From Erysipelotrichaceae bacterium (GTDB taxonomy: Bacteria; Bacillota_I; Bacilli_A; Erysipelotrichales; Coprobacillaceae), in assembly GCA_021770925.1 (NCBI GenBank), contig JAETPY010000005.1:1-55885 (forward strand): a stretch of 55,885 nucleotides of DNA. Direction: 5' to 3'. The notes beneath the pieces are model-generated. The model saw only the letters and a program-made list of their open reading frames with translations. It had not been told where the DNA came from and searched no databases. Numbering within the stretch: position 1 is the first letter of the stretch; each line of letters starts with the position of its first letter. The translations under genes were made by a program, and so were the position numbers. Shown piece after piece: positions 46,837-55,885 of this stretch.

Positions 46837-48459
46837 CTACTTTTCTCTTCCATCTATATTTTTCAAGTATTCGTAACGTGCCATAGGATCCCCTATTTCA
46901 AACCCCGCTTCTTTTATTTTCAGACAGTTTGCTTTCAATAATTCATCAATTAATTTTGAGTATTCTCGAATTCTTTTTTCAGTTTCAGGATCAGCATAAC
47001 TTAATTGGTTAAACTCACTATTTTCTTTTAAAGATTTTAGCTCTTCTATAGATATTTTTTCAATCGGATAATACTCTAATTCTTTATTAAGCCAGCTGCC
47101 CAGCATCAATTCTGCTGCATTGAGATGTTCGATTATTATTAAATCATCCCTCGCTGCCTCACCTAACTCCCATAGTGGGATATCCTGTTTTCCAACAAAA
47201 TAATTTCCCCAATTTTCTTCAAAATCGTTTTTTAAAAGTTGTTTCACCATATCTTCCATAGAAAAGGAATCCCATTTATAACACTTTAAAAGTTCATGTA
47301 AAACGCTGTCTTTTCCAGCTATTGTCTCTAGTCTTTTTATCATAAGTGGAGCTTGGATATAATGAAGAAATTCCACCTGTGCCTGTGATTTTAATTCATC
47401 TTCTTCCATGGGAGCAATCTGATATAAAAGTGGTTCTTTCCAACGCATATAAAGATACTGGTCATAAATTTTTGCAAACTGTAGATCTTCTTTCCAGCCA
47501 TATGATATTCTCATCGATTCCGGCATCTGCTGCAGTGCAATATTTTCATAATAAGTCGCAAGTCCCTCACTAAGCCATAAAAGTGATGCTTTATGAATTG
47601 TCTGTCCATGTAGCGAGCTGTCCAAAAATGCATGGCACATTCTGTGACTAAGAAGTTCCCAATCTCTCGAATTCTCAGGATTGAACGATGCCCCCACACT
47701 ATGTCTTCCAGCACCCCCAATTATTTGTTTTTCTTCTGGCAGGAAAACAACACTATATTCTTTTTTTAATGTAAATAAATTTTGATAATACGATAATAAT
47801 GATTCAAGTGCTTTTTCATATACAACATCCTGCGTCCATTTTTCCCCTTGTGGATTGTAAATGTATAATTTCCCATCTTCCACAGAAATTTCATGTCTTT
47901 CAAATTCTCCCATAGCAAAACAATCATTCATCAAATCGTATAAATCTGCCCAAGTTACATCTTTCTTCATTTCAAAAGGATTTACTACCACCCATCCTTT
48001 CTCTGACTCTAGATTTATGGTCAATTGTTTCATCAAGACTTCTTCATTAGATACATCTTCTATATAAGCTTCTTCTGGAAGAAGAAGCGTGTGCAGTCCA
48101 TCAAAAACACAAAATTTATCACTTACCATTCCTTGTGCACCATGCTTTCCATCTTCCCCTAAATTTACATGATATTTTAATTCCTTAGTTTTCCCACTTT
48201 CAACCCACAAGGTCTGCTTTGATGATTCATCTAATTCTATATTTTCTTCAACTACAGGAAAACTAAATTTTCTTTTAGCAAAAACTGCTGGATTGGTTAT
48301 CCTCAACGTAACTGCTAATCGATTTTCTCCATCTGGCTTTAAATAATATTCAAATATTCCTGGTCCTGTTTCTTTTTTTGATGATGAACACCCAACCAGC
48401 AACAAAATTCCAGCAAACATAAAAAATATTTGCATGTATCGTTTGTATTTTTTATTCAT
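46837..48459 (-). CDS. Lipoprotein with degenerate gluzincin-like peptidase domain (partner A)
   Basis: 540 residues. Lipoprotein signal ending LLLVGC (Cys24), so anchored outside. Domain order as in the neighbour: beta-rich N-terminal half, then LSHRMCHAFLDS and LWLSEGLATYYENIAL, then a helical tail. WLSEGLATYYE is the zinc-ligand Glu motif of gluzincin aminopeptidases, but HExxH reads HRMCH, so the catalytic Glu is replaced by Arg. Zinc could still bind. The two genes are clearly paralogues and sit between the GH38 gene and a PRD activator. Confidence 0.75.
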   Translation of the reverse strand: MNKKYKRYMQIFFMFAGILLLVGCSSSKKETGPGIFEYYLKPDGENRLAVTLRITNPAVFAKRKFSFPVVEENIELDESSKQTLWVESGKTKELKYHVNLGEDGKHGAQGMVSDKFCVFDGLHTLLLPEEAYIEDVSNEEVLMKQLTINLESEKGWVVVNPFEMKKDVTWADLYDLMNDCFAMGEFERHEISVEDGKLYIYNPQGEKWTQDVVYEKALESLLSYYQNLFTLKKEYSVVFLPEEKQIIGGAGRHSVGASFNPENSRDWELLSHRMCHAFLDSSLHGQTIHKASLLWLSEGLATYYENIALQQMPESMRISYGWKEDLQFAKIYDQYLYMRWKEPLLYQIAPMEEDELKSQAQVEFLHYIQAPLMIKRLETIAGKDSVLHELLKCYKWDSFSMEDMVKQLLKNDFEENWGNYFVGKQDIPLWELGEAARDDLIIIEHLNAAELMLGSWLNKELEYYPIEKISIEELKSLKENSEFNQLSYADPETEKRIREYSKLIDELLKANCLKIKEAGFEIGDPMARYEYLKNIDGREK

Positions 48460-48610
48460 ATTTTATCTTCCTTTAACATTGAATTCACTGGTTTTAAAGT
48501 ATTACTTTTTCAGTGGTTTCGTAAATAATTTATTTTTCAAATTTACCATAAGCTATAAATTAAATGGAAGCACCTTAACTTAACTATGTTAACGTTCCTT
48601 TGCAAACTAA

Positions 48611-50584
48611 TCATCTTTGAACGCATTGAATGATTTCCTCTTTATTATTAGCGTTTACTAATTCTTCCAATATTTTTTTCGAATCCATTATAGAATATAA
48701 ATCTTTTAAAATATTCTTTGTTTTTTGAGGATTTTTCATATTCATTGCAATTAAAAAGATAACCTTAACATGATGCTGATTCCATAAAATTGGACTCTTT
48801 AAAGTAACAATAGCTACTTTTGATTCAATGATCTCTTTTTCACTTCCATGTGGTATTGCGATTCCATTTCCCAAATCAGTACTCATTATAGCTTCACGTT
48901 CAAAAACAGTTTCCTGATATTTTTTTGTAACATAGCCATTGTCACACATTTGTTTACATACGTACTTTAAAACATCTTCTTTATTTTGAAAATCTGCTTG
49001 TGCAAAAACAACTGTTTCATCTATAATTTTTAATAAATGCTCTAAATTATGGTGTTTTAAATTTTGCGATGATTCTATTAAATAATTATTGATATCTCGA
49101 ATATCAAACTCAGACAAAAACGAAGAAACAAGAACAACTGATTTTTCACATTTTTTAATTGGAATAGTAGAAATAACAAAATCAATCTTAGATAAATCCA
49201 TCGTATTAAGTTTATGAAGAGAAACTATATCAACAATATGAACCGATGAAATGAATCTCTCAATTCTATAAGCAATCAAACGAGAAAAACCAATACCTTC
49301 TGGACATACAATAATCACTTGTTTTTGATCCATAGAACGCTCAACAGCCGCTTGAAAATGAATTGTTAAGAAACCTATTTCATTATCATTTAAATCATTT
49401 AACAAATCGCTATGCAATATTTCAATGGCTAAAGTTACTATCGAAAACATTGCTGAATATTTAGATTTAATTTCATGAATAAGCGGATTTTCTATTTTGA
49501 CATGATACTGTATCCTTTGAACCATAGGGATAAAGTGAGATATAATACTTAATCTCAATTCTTTATCCTGTCTCAAATCAAAGTGGACTGAGTCTGAAAC
49601 AAATGAAATCATTTGATCAACTAAATCTAAATATTCTTCTTTAACATTTAATGAATAACTTTCCATATCCAAATGTAAAAAGTCACTCTGAATACCTGAA
49701 CAAACAAGATATTGATGTATATACTTTATCTCTCCATTTGGAACATGAATATCACAACTTTCTGAAATTGATAAAGCGATAAAATGTGCTACTGCCATTG
49801 TCTTTTCAGTTGTATCTATTGTAAAAATTTGTTCTGATTCTTCTTCACTATAGAAAGATAATGATTTTATTCTTTTAATTAAAATAAGTAAATGGGTTAT
49901 AAGATTTACATATGAGATTTCATTTATTGTATATCCTAATTTCTTTTGAGCTTCAAGAACAATTTTCTCTACTTTATCTATATAATCAACATCAAAAATA
50001 TTCTTCAAACGATTAAATGTAGATAAATCCAATCTTGTCGCTAATCTTTCTTGTTCCTCTTCTTCAAATTCTAATTGAACAAATGCATTTGCCAATTGGC
50101 TTAATCCATGACGAATATCATTCTCATTTCCAGTAACTCTCGTTCCTTTATGATCTCTCACTAGCGTTAGATTATATTCATTTAACTTTTTTTCAATAAC
50201 TTCTAAGTCTTTTACAATTGAAGTTTTAGAAACCATAAATTCTTCAGAAAGCTTATTTAAAGATGTCCCTTCTTTATGTGAAAGTAACCTTGATATAATT
50301 TTCATTCTACGCATTTTTGTTGATAAAACATCAACCGTTTCTTTTGTTTCATCTGTATAATTTAATAAAGACTTTTTTATAGATTCAGAAGCATGAATTT
50401 TAATACCAGCATTAGTTTTTTTATCTAAAATAATATCTTGATTTTTGAGAAATTCTTCGATACATTTAACATCGTTATATGCCGTTCTTAATGATATATT
50501 CATACGATCTGCTAATTGTTGTACAGTAATAAAATTTTGCTCATAAACAAGTTCTTTTAATAATTGCTTTTGACGTTGATTCAT
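48611..50584 (-). CDS. PRD-domain transcriptional activator with EIIB-like and EIIA domains (MtlR/LicR type)
   Basis: 657 residues from the ATG at 50584 (GGGAGGAAGG 6 nt before; 19 further open codons upstream lack such a site). N-terminal HTH (MNQRQKQLLKELVYEQNFITVQ..., NISLRTAYND), second helix-turn-helix region, two PRDs (about 175-390, with LTIHFQAA), EIIB-like fold (IIVCPEGIGFSR, with Cys), and C-terminal EIIA domain with AIPHGSEKE (phospho-His). Activity is set by PTS phosphorylation. It is flanked by the GH38/paired-protein genes and the PTS, the expected targets. Confidence 0.92.
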   Translation of the reverse strand: MNQRQKQLLKELVYEQNFITVQQLADRMNISLRTAYNDVKCIEEFLKNQDIILDKKTNAGIKIHASESIKKSLLNYTDETKETVDVLSTKMRRMKIISRLLSHKEGTSLNKLSEEFMVSKTSIVKDLEVIEKKLNEYNLTLVRDHKGTRVTGNENDIRHGLSQLANAFVQLEFEEEEQERLATRLDLSTFNRLKNIFDVDYIDKVEKIVLEAQKKLGYTINEISYVNLITHLLILIKRIKSLSFYSEEESEQIFTIDTTEKTMAVAHFIALSISESCDIHVPNGEIKYIHQYLVCSGIQSDFLHLDMESYSLNVKEEYLDLVDQMISFVSDSVHFDLRQDKELRLSIISHFIPMVQRIQYHVKIENPLIHEIKSKYSAMFSIVTLAIEILHSDLLNDLNDNEIGFLTIHFQAAVERSMDQKQVIIVCPEGIGFSRLIAYRIERFISSVHIVDIVSLHKLNTMDLSKIDFVISTIPIKKCEKSVVLVSSFLSEFDIRDINNYLIESSQNLKHHNLEHLLKIIDETVVFAQADFQNKEDVLKYVCKQMCDNGYVTKKYQETVFEREAIMSTDLGNGIAIPHGSEKEIIESKVAIVTLKSPILWNQHHVKVIFLIAMNMKNPQKTKNILKDLYSIMDSKKILEELVNANNKEEIIQCVQR

Positions 50585-50641
50585 GTTATTCCTTCCTCCC
50601 TCGTATAATGTAGCAGTTCGAAAATATTTCTTATTGAACAT

Positions 50642-51773
50642 ATCAATATAATTTAAATCGGCATTTTTTGTTCCTGCTATTTAATGCCTTTTGCCAATAC
50701 AAAAAAGACAAATTAATAATTAAATTATTCATTTGTTTAATCAAAGGCATACAAAGACCCCAGAATCAAGATACAAATAATACAACTACTCTGTTATTTA
50801 TGAATTGAATACCTTAGGATTAATAGTTCGTCGTGTAGTGTTGCTCTATAGTTGTTGCTTAGCATCATATATTAATTAAATATTGGATTATTTCGGATAA
50901 TAAAATTAATACAAAAAACCCTAATTTATTTAGTTACTCTAAAATACTAACATTAATTTTAAAATTACATAATTTAAAATATTTGTAAATTTCTTTTTCG
51001 AATATTTTAAATTCCTATTTAAAAATTTTATATTTTGCTAATTTTAACAAATCTTCCGTAAAATATTTTTTTGTTAATCAACAATTTTACCAAATCAATA
51101 AAATTATTCCTCTATAAAAATAGGATAATGTTAAAAACGGTTATTTCTTTAATACATATTTTAACTTAAAACCTTTTTCAATCTAGTTTTTTATATAGCC
51201 TAGTTAATTTCCTCTTGATATTAATCTATAAATTTGCAATAAACGCATGAAAATTTAAATCATGTATTTTTTCTAGTAAACGTGCAATACTTTCGATATT
51301 TAATAATTTGATACATTTTCTATTTCTTTTTTTAAATATATTGACAACAAAAATCGAATCTTGTTTAAACTTAAGTTGTAATATGTTTTCACAATCTTTA
51401 AAACTAATAGACTGTTAAACCGCAAACTCTACACACCTTTTTTGTTGTACCAACCGCAAATTAATTTATGCCAAGAAAATTCATTGTTTTAGGTAATTTA
51501 ATGATTGTCATAATGGATTTAAGGAAATAATCGTTAGATAGATTTTAATTTATCCCATTTATCTTTATTTTCTAATTAAGATAGTTTACTTGTCATAGCA
51601 TTAATAAAAATTCTCTACACTAACAATTAGTAAAAAGAAATCACACAAAGTGGAAGAAAAAAGTCTCAAATACCCAAATCTGAACACCTATATAAAGACA
51701 ATGAAGATATAATTATTTTTGGTGATGTTACAACTCTTCTTTCTTTTGACATAATTCAAAATAGAATGCGCAT
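50642..51773. other. AT-rich decayed intergenic DNA
   Basis: No intact gene. A minus-strand stretch at about 51400-51235 reads coding-like residues (FKDCENILQLKFKQDSIF..., ending HAFIANL before a stop) without a start, so it is a possible relic. The remainder holds the regulator's promoter area but no clear motif. Confidence 0.45.
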
Positions 51774-52510
51774 ATGCATTTTTTTGTTTATGAGGATGCT
51801 CTTGACACTACAAATAATAGAACCAAAAATTTTATCAACATATGTTATGAAAAACCCCATAAAACACAGCAATATATGATCCTTACTATCTTTAACAGCA
51901 ACCTTCATGACAATAAGTTACATCAGAAACTTAAAAATATGTTTTACAATAAATTCGATAATAGATTCTATGCACACGCTCAAAAACCTAAAGATTTCCA
52001 GGGTAAAGATGATGCACTGGTATTACAACCAACATGAAAATGATGAGCATGTCAATACAACTGAACATATTAAAGAATTAATAAAGAAGGTAATCCTGCA
52101 CTGTCCTAAAAAATTTCAAGATGATAAAATTTTATGGATTCTATTCCAATACTGCTGTAAAAAATATAACCAGATGACAGAACTTGAAATCCATAAAAAG
52201 AAAAAGAAGATTGTACTAAAAAAGAACATCCGCATCTACAAAAAGAGAAAAACAATAAATACTATACCGCTATGATATGCTAAAATATTTTCAACGAAAC
52301 CTTCTACTATGGCAATATGATGAGATGATGACATATTTAGAAAGTTGCAATCCATTTAAAAGAAGAATCAAAAATGATACACAGTACAAAGAAAAAATAT
52401 CTATGAAATCAAATACCTTAAATTCCCAACCCTACAGCTACAATCCAACTGACGACTACAGGGATGAATTTATCATAAGACCAAAAGATATTGGAATAGA
52501 TAAAAAACAC
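51774..52510 (+). pseudogene. Decayed IS91-like (Y2) transposase
   Basis: Pieces in shifted frames line up with the C-terminal half of IS91-type transposases: DNRFYAHAQKPKDF, then WYYNQHENDEHV (usual WYNRHEDDK.V), IKELIKKVILHCPKKF (usual FI..LIIHIP...F), and LLLWQYDEMMTYLESCNPF (usual L.WR..M...F..DPL.C). Frameshifts and an internal deletion separate them; the N-terminal zinc domain and Y2 motif are not seen. No terminal sequences could be defined. Confidence 0.55.
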
Positions 52511-52647
52511 TAATGAAATGTGAGCGATGTATCTCTGAAGCAAATAGAGTCAAGGAATTAACATATATGTGTCTAAAATGTTTAAAAAGAGTAATACATC
52601 AAAAGATAGCTAATCTAATATCATTGATATATTTTTAAAACTTTTTT

Positions 52648-52676
52648 GGGTACCAAAAATCGGTACCCTTGTTTTT
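52648..52676 (+). terminator. Stem-loop with T-run
   Basis: GGGTACC (52648-52654) and GGTACCC (52662-52668), with TTGTTTTTGG on the plus strand. Either a relic terminator of the transposase or a stem for the convergent PTS transcript. Confidence 0.55.
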
Positions 52677-52778
52677 GGTTTATATAAACGGTCATTCATA
52701 CGAATACAAATCCTTATTAGACAAGAAAACGTTCTGTCAAATAGAACGTAACCTTTGAAAAACGGAAACCTTTATCTT

Positions 52779-53825
52779 TTATGATTCTGTTTCTTTTGCA
52801 GGAACATCTTTTTTTAATAAATAAATCATCGCAACAACTACCGCAACGCCTGCCAATACTGCTAATACATACATTAAAGGATTTCCTACAACTGGTAATA
52901 CAATTAATCCACCATGTGGTGCTGCATCTGTGCATCCCGCTAATCCAGCAATGATTGCTCCAACTGATGAACCTGCCATAATTGACGGCAATACTCTTAA
53001 AGGATCTGATGCCGCAAACGGAATAGCTCCTTCAGTAATTCCAATCAATCCCATAGCAGCAGCTGCTTTGCCAGCTTCTTGTTCATCTGTAGTGAATTTT
53101 TTCTTTAATAACATTGATGCAATCCCCATACCAATTGGTGGAATACAAATTGCAACGCCTGCCATACCCATCATTGATGCGTTTCCTTCTGCAATTAATG
53201 CAGCTGCAGTTGAAAATGCAACTTTATTAACTGGACCACCCATGTCAAATGCTATCATACATCCAACCGCAATAGCTAATAATACTGTTGATCCACCAGA
53301 TAAACTTGATAAACCATTTGTCATTGCTGTTACAACATTACCTAACGGATTAGCAAGAATATAAATATAACCTAAACCAACGATTACAGTAGTAACAATA
53401 GGAATAATTAAGATTGGCATAATTGCTTTTAAAAAACTAGGTACCTTCCATGTTTTTACCCATTTAGCCAAATAACCAGCTGCTACCCCTAAAATTAGCG
53501 CACCTAAGAAACCTGTTTTCACTTCAAAAGCCCCGATTGGATTATTTGCTAAATAACCAACAGTCATTCCAGGTAACAAACCTGGCCTACCAGCAATTGA
53601 ATATGCGGTATACCCTGCTAACATAGGGCACATAAATCCTATTGCTGCTCCACCGATAGTGTTAATATTAGCCCAAAATCCGTTTGTAACTTCCATCCCA
53701 TTAGCCCCTGCAGTTCCTGTAGCAAGTGCAATTGCAATACAAACACCTCCAACAGTAACTGCTGGAATCATGTAAGAAACACCTGTCATAACATGATTCT
53801 TTAATTCTTTAAAAAATTCTTTCAT
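52779..53825 (-). CDS. PTS fructose-family EIIC permease
   Basis: 348 residues from the ATG at 53825 (AGAGGTGG 5 nt before; the GTG at 53834 overlaps that site). About nine membrane segments with fructose-type EIIC signatures: ITEGAIPFAASDP, DMGGPVNK, and GYLANNPIGAFEVKTGFLGAL. It carries a hexose across the membrane while phosphorylating it with EIIB and EIIA. Third gene of the PTS operon. Neighbouring GH38 and EIIA/PRD genes suggest mannose or a mannosyl compound as sugar (inference). Confidence 0.93.
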   Translation of the reverse strand: MKEFFKELKNHVMTGVSYMIPAVTVGGVCIAIALATGTAGANGMEVTNGFWANINTIGGAAIGFMCPMLAGYTAYSIAGRPGLLPGMTVGYLANNPIGAFEVKTGFLGALILGVAAGYLAKWVKTWKVPSFLKAIMPILIIPIVTTVIVGLGYIYILANPLGNVVTAMTNGLSSLSGGSTVLLAIAVGCMIAFDMGGPVNKVAFSTAAALIAEGNASMMGMAGVAICIPPIGMGIASMLLKKKFTTDEQEAGKAAAAMGLIGITEGAIPFAASDPLRVLPSIMAGSSVGAIIAGLAGCTDAAPHGGLIVLPVVGNPLMYVLAVLAGVAVVVAMIYLLKKDVPAKETES

Positions 53826-53869
53826 CTTTTCCACCTCTTATTTATATCTAATGTTTTTTGTATAAATTA

Positions 53870-54175
53870 TTAAATTTTACTTAATGCATCTTGAATAACG
53901 AATTCAGGATCCGAGATACATTTTGCCACATTTTCTCTCACAACAACCTTGTCATCAAAACGTTCCATTCCTTCAATTGCTACTTCAACAGCTAAAATAA
54001 CAACATCAGCCTCTTTAATTTCTTTTTTTGACAATTCGTTCTCAATACCAATTGAACCTTGAGTTTCAATATGGCAAATATGCCCCAATTCTTTTGCTTT
54101 CTTTTCTAAAGCTTCTTGTGCCATATAGGTATGAGCAATACCTGTAGGACAAGCTGTCACTCCAACAATTTTCAT
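53870..54175 (-). CDS. PTS fructose-type EIIB
   Basis: 101 residues, the size of a single fructose EIIB. The phospho-Cys is in CPTGIAHTYMAQEAL (Cys9), the exact family motif; IETQGSIG is also typical. It receives phosphate from EIIA and passes it to the sugar. GGAGGG lies before the ATG. Separate EIIA, EIIB and EIIC rather than one fused chain. Confidence 0.95.
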   Translation of the reverse strand: MKIVGVTACPTGIAHTYMAQEALEKKAKELGHICHIETQGSIGIENELSKKEIKEADVVILAVEVAIEGMERFDDKVVVRENVAKCISDPEFVIQDALSKI

Positions 54176-54189
54176 TTCTTTTTCCCTCC

Positions 54190-54627
54190 TTATATTGTTA
54201 TTTGTGATAATATATCAAATATTTCATCTTGATTTTGTGCACTTAATAAAGATTCTCTGAATGAATCATCAATAAGCTTCCTTGAAATATTTGCAAGTAT
54301 TTTCATGTGTGTTTTGTCTCTATTTTGAAAAGGTACACCTATCATAAAGATTAATTTGATTTCATTTTCATCCCAAACCATTTCATCTTTACATCTTCCA
54401 AAAACAACAAACGGTTCATTTACACCATTGCTTTGCCCATGTGGCATAGCAACTAAATATCCTAACGCTGTTGAAAATTCTTCTTCTCTTTTATAGACTG
54501 CATTTCTATATGCTTCTAAATCATTTATTTTTCCATTTTGAAAAGCAACTTCACTTAAATTGTTAATAATATTTTGTTTATTATCTCCATTGATATCTAA
54601 ACAAATAAGTTTTTTTTCAATAATCAT
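54190..54627 (-). CDS. PTS fructose-type EIIA
   Basis: 145 residues from the ATG at 54627, behind GGAG at 9 nt. Longer frames to 54708 pass through the promoter and are not coding. EIIA active His is in LVAMPHGQSNGV. First gene of the PTS operon. Its upstream DNA holds two TGTTGCAA boxes 37 bp apart, also kept in the dead copy near 44.5 kb, likely sites for the PRD activator. Confidence 0.92.
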   Translation of the reverse strand: MIIEKKLICLDINGDNKQNIINNLSEVAFQNGKINDLEAYRNAVYKREEEFSTALGYLVAMPHGQSNGVNEPFVVFGRCKDEMVWDENEIKLIFMIGVPFQNRDKTHMKILANISRKLIDDSFRESLLSAQNQDEIFDILSQITI

Positions 54628-54765
54628 TTTCTCACTCTCCATTCTTGACACATATAATAGTAGCATGAAAATAATTTGTCGAATATACCAACACTTTGCA
54701 ACAATCAAAACTCAAACTAGTATAATAATTCATTGCAACATTATAATAAAAATGTGTACAAAAAT
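54590..54765 (-). repeat. Live copy of the duplicated PTS start/promoter region
   Basis: Pairs with 44430-44597, same strand, about 10.1 kb apart. Includes the IIA start codon, ribosome site, promoter and upstream boxes. Confidence 0.85.
54696..54740 (-). promoter_or_regulatory. Twin TGTTGCAA boxes, candidate PRD-activator sites
   Basis: TGTTGCAA on the minus strand at 54703-54696 and 54740-54733, i.e. 37 bp apart (between 3 and 4 helical turns), upstream of the TATATT -10 at about 54683. Both boxes and their spacing are unchanged in the dead copy (44529-44536 and 44566-44573), although the DNA between has diverged. Confidence 0.5.
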
Positions 54766-55215
54766 AATCCTGTTTATATTAAAGAACCGAAAAGAAGAAG
54801 TATTTCAAATAAAATAAAAAATGAACCACTATTTTCTTTTAACTACTGACAAAGTGATATTTATTAAAGCGTATTATTCTTATCAGAATAATACATCAAT
54901 TGTTTAAAGGCATATGCCTTTAAAAATGTTATTTATTAACAGTTCTAAACATTAAAAAAAGCTTTGTTTAACTGCATTAACAATTTTACATTCATTTAAT
55001 TTACAATCCTAAAAATTATTTTATTCATTTTCTTAAATCGGCTCATAAAAAAAAACTTTTCAAACTTTATAGTTTTTCTTCTTTCATTCAAACCAGAAGT
55101 AAAATCAAAACTGATGCTTTTAAAATGCTATTTGATCAATTCGACCAAGCAGGTAAGGTACATAGAATGTTAAGCCAAAAAATTAGTATCAAAACTACTT
55201 CTTTTTAGTTTCAAA
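54766..55215. other. Intergenic, no gene recognised
   Basis: About 450 bp, AT-rich. A coding-like plus-strand piece (MLFDQFDQAGKVHRML, around 55120-55175) has no start or partner and may be a relic. Nothing else is seen. Confidence 0.4.
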
Positions 55216-55250
55216 AAATATAAAACCAGAAGAACTATTATCTTCTGGTT
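55216..55250 (-). terminator. Terminator after the FIVAR/sortase-anchored gene
   Basis: AACCAGAAG (55224-55232) and CTTCTGGTT (55242-55250), then TTTTATATTTTTT on the minus strand, 91 bp after the stop. Confidence 0.7.
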
Positions 55251-55340
55251 AAAATAATGTCATCTTAACTTAATAATGTTGAAGTGCAGTCATCTTTAAC
55301 GATTTCTACACTTCTTTGTTTTTATATAATATGAGTTATT

Positions 55341-55885
55341 TTAAAACTCTTTTTTTCTAAGTATACTTAATCCTGCCACACTTAACACTGATAAGCTTAC
55401 AAAGATTCCTATTAAACCATTATCTCCAGTCTTAACAGATCCTTTTACTCCAGTATCTCCTGATTTTACAGTATTTACATTGTTATCTACTACTGGTTTT
55501 TCTTCTAATCCTGTCATTGCTTTTGTTAAAGCTGCTTTTGCTTTATCTACTTCTACTTGACTTGCTTCTGGATCATTTAATACTGTAGCAGCTTTCTCTA
55601 ACGCTTTTTCTACTGCATCCCATGTTTTTGCACTATAGCTCGCTTTGTTTAATCCATTGGCCTGTTTGATTAGATCTTCTAGTAAGTCTTTATTTGGTTT
55701 TAATCTTAAGTCTAAGTATGCTCTTATCAATGCTTCATATGCATTATCTACTTCTTCCTGCGTTGCTTTTTCATTTCCAAAGACTTCTTGTCCTGCTTCT
55801 AATACTGGCATCATTGCATTCCATGTAGATTCAATATATTCATTTTCATTTAATCCTAAGACTTTATTTATCGTTGCTTCCAATA
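55341..55885 (-). CDS. C-terminus of a FIVAR-repeat, sortase-anchored surface protein (5' part off window)
   Basis: 181 codons visible, open to the right edge. The first visible TTG at 55883 is internal, not a start. Two FIVAR-type helical repeats (LNENEYIESTWNAMMPVLE..., LNKASYSAKTWDAVEKALE...) are followed by VKTGDNGLIG, a hydrophobic helix, and RKKEF, the same anchor as in GH38. The enzyme or adhesin domain lies beyond the window. Repeats nearly match those of the GH38 protein, showing shared, shuffling C-terminal modules. Confidence 0.85.
   Translation of the reverse strand, partial: LEATINKVLGLNENEYIESTWNAMMPVLEAGQEVFGNEKATQEEVDNAYEALIRAYLDLRLKPNKDLLEDLIKQANGLNKASYSAKTWDAVEKALEKAATVLNDPEASQVEVDKAKAALTKAMTGLEEKPVVDNNVNTVKSGDTGVKGSVKTGDNGLIGIFVSLSVLSVAGLSILRKKEF

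Noticed and set aside
54628..54708. Longer EIIA start adding 27 residues
   Set aside because: That stretch covers the promoter and ribosome site, and the same DNA in the dead copy does not keep a coding pattern.

Overview
The window is an AT-rich, low-GC Firmicutes chromosome segment. Gene content (split fructose-type PTS, Pss/Psd with ParAB, LTA-type glycosylation genes, giant secreted glycosidases ending in a VKTGD sorting signal with FIVAR repeats) best fits a gut Erysipelotrichia member near Thomasclavelia/Erysipelatoclostridium (the former Clostridium ramosum/spiroforme group). That placement is inference from gene style, not from a marker search. The order yybS-gdpP-rplI-dnaB, together with parA-parB, is typical of origin-proximal DNA in Firmicutes.

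Layout. 1-4856 (-): 5' part of a giant secreted protein joining an endonuclease/exonuclease/phosphatase domain to a GH20 hexosaminidase, cut by the window edge. 5093-10092 (-): housekeeping run yybS, gdpP, rplI, dnaB, tdk. 10722-13882 (-): overlapping operon pssA, psd, parA, parB. 14055-16735 (-): anaerobic ribonucleotide reductase nrdD-nrdG. 17090-17764 (+): PIG-L-type deacetylase lipoprotein. 17849-18997 (-): an Abi_2 (AbiD/F) HEPN protein preceded by two near-identical copies of a small RNA unit, each ending in an intrinsic terminator. 19201-23882 (-): membrane protein of unknown function, then a GT2/GtrA/YfhO surface-glycosylation cassette. 24024-26593 (+): two-component system and a dUTPase. 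26615-31602: LytTR regulator diverging from a small secreted protein and two MacB-like ABC fusions. 32244-36650: heterodimeric ABC exporter with a divergent MerR regulator and a textbook 19-bp-spacer promoter.

36875-55885 is a carbohydrate-use and surface-protein region: a 2057-residue GH38 alpha-mannosidase with adhesion modules and sorting signal, two related exported proteins with damaged gluzincin-peptidase motifs, a PRD/EIIA transcriptional activator, a decayed IS91-like transposase, a split fructose/mannose-type PTS (IIA, IIB, IIC), and the C-terminus of another sortase-anchored protein. A 170-bp piece of the PTS promoter and first codons is duplicated as a dead copy about 10 kb away, upstream of the GH38 gene. 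The likely shared job is outside-the-cell trimming of host or yeast mannose- and hexosamine-rich glycans and uptake of a released sugar.

The most unusual element is the Abi_2 gene with its tandem RNA units (18812-18997). A conserved 3' body of about 54 nt is preceded by different 5' ends, and a promoter lies between the copies. This looks like a HEPN toxin/defence protein paired with its own non-coding RNA.
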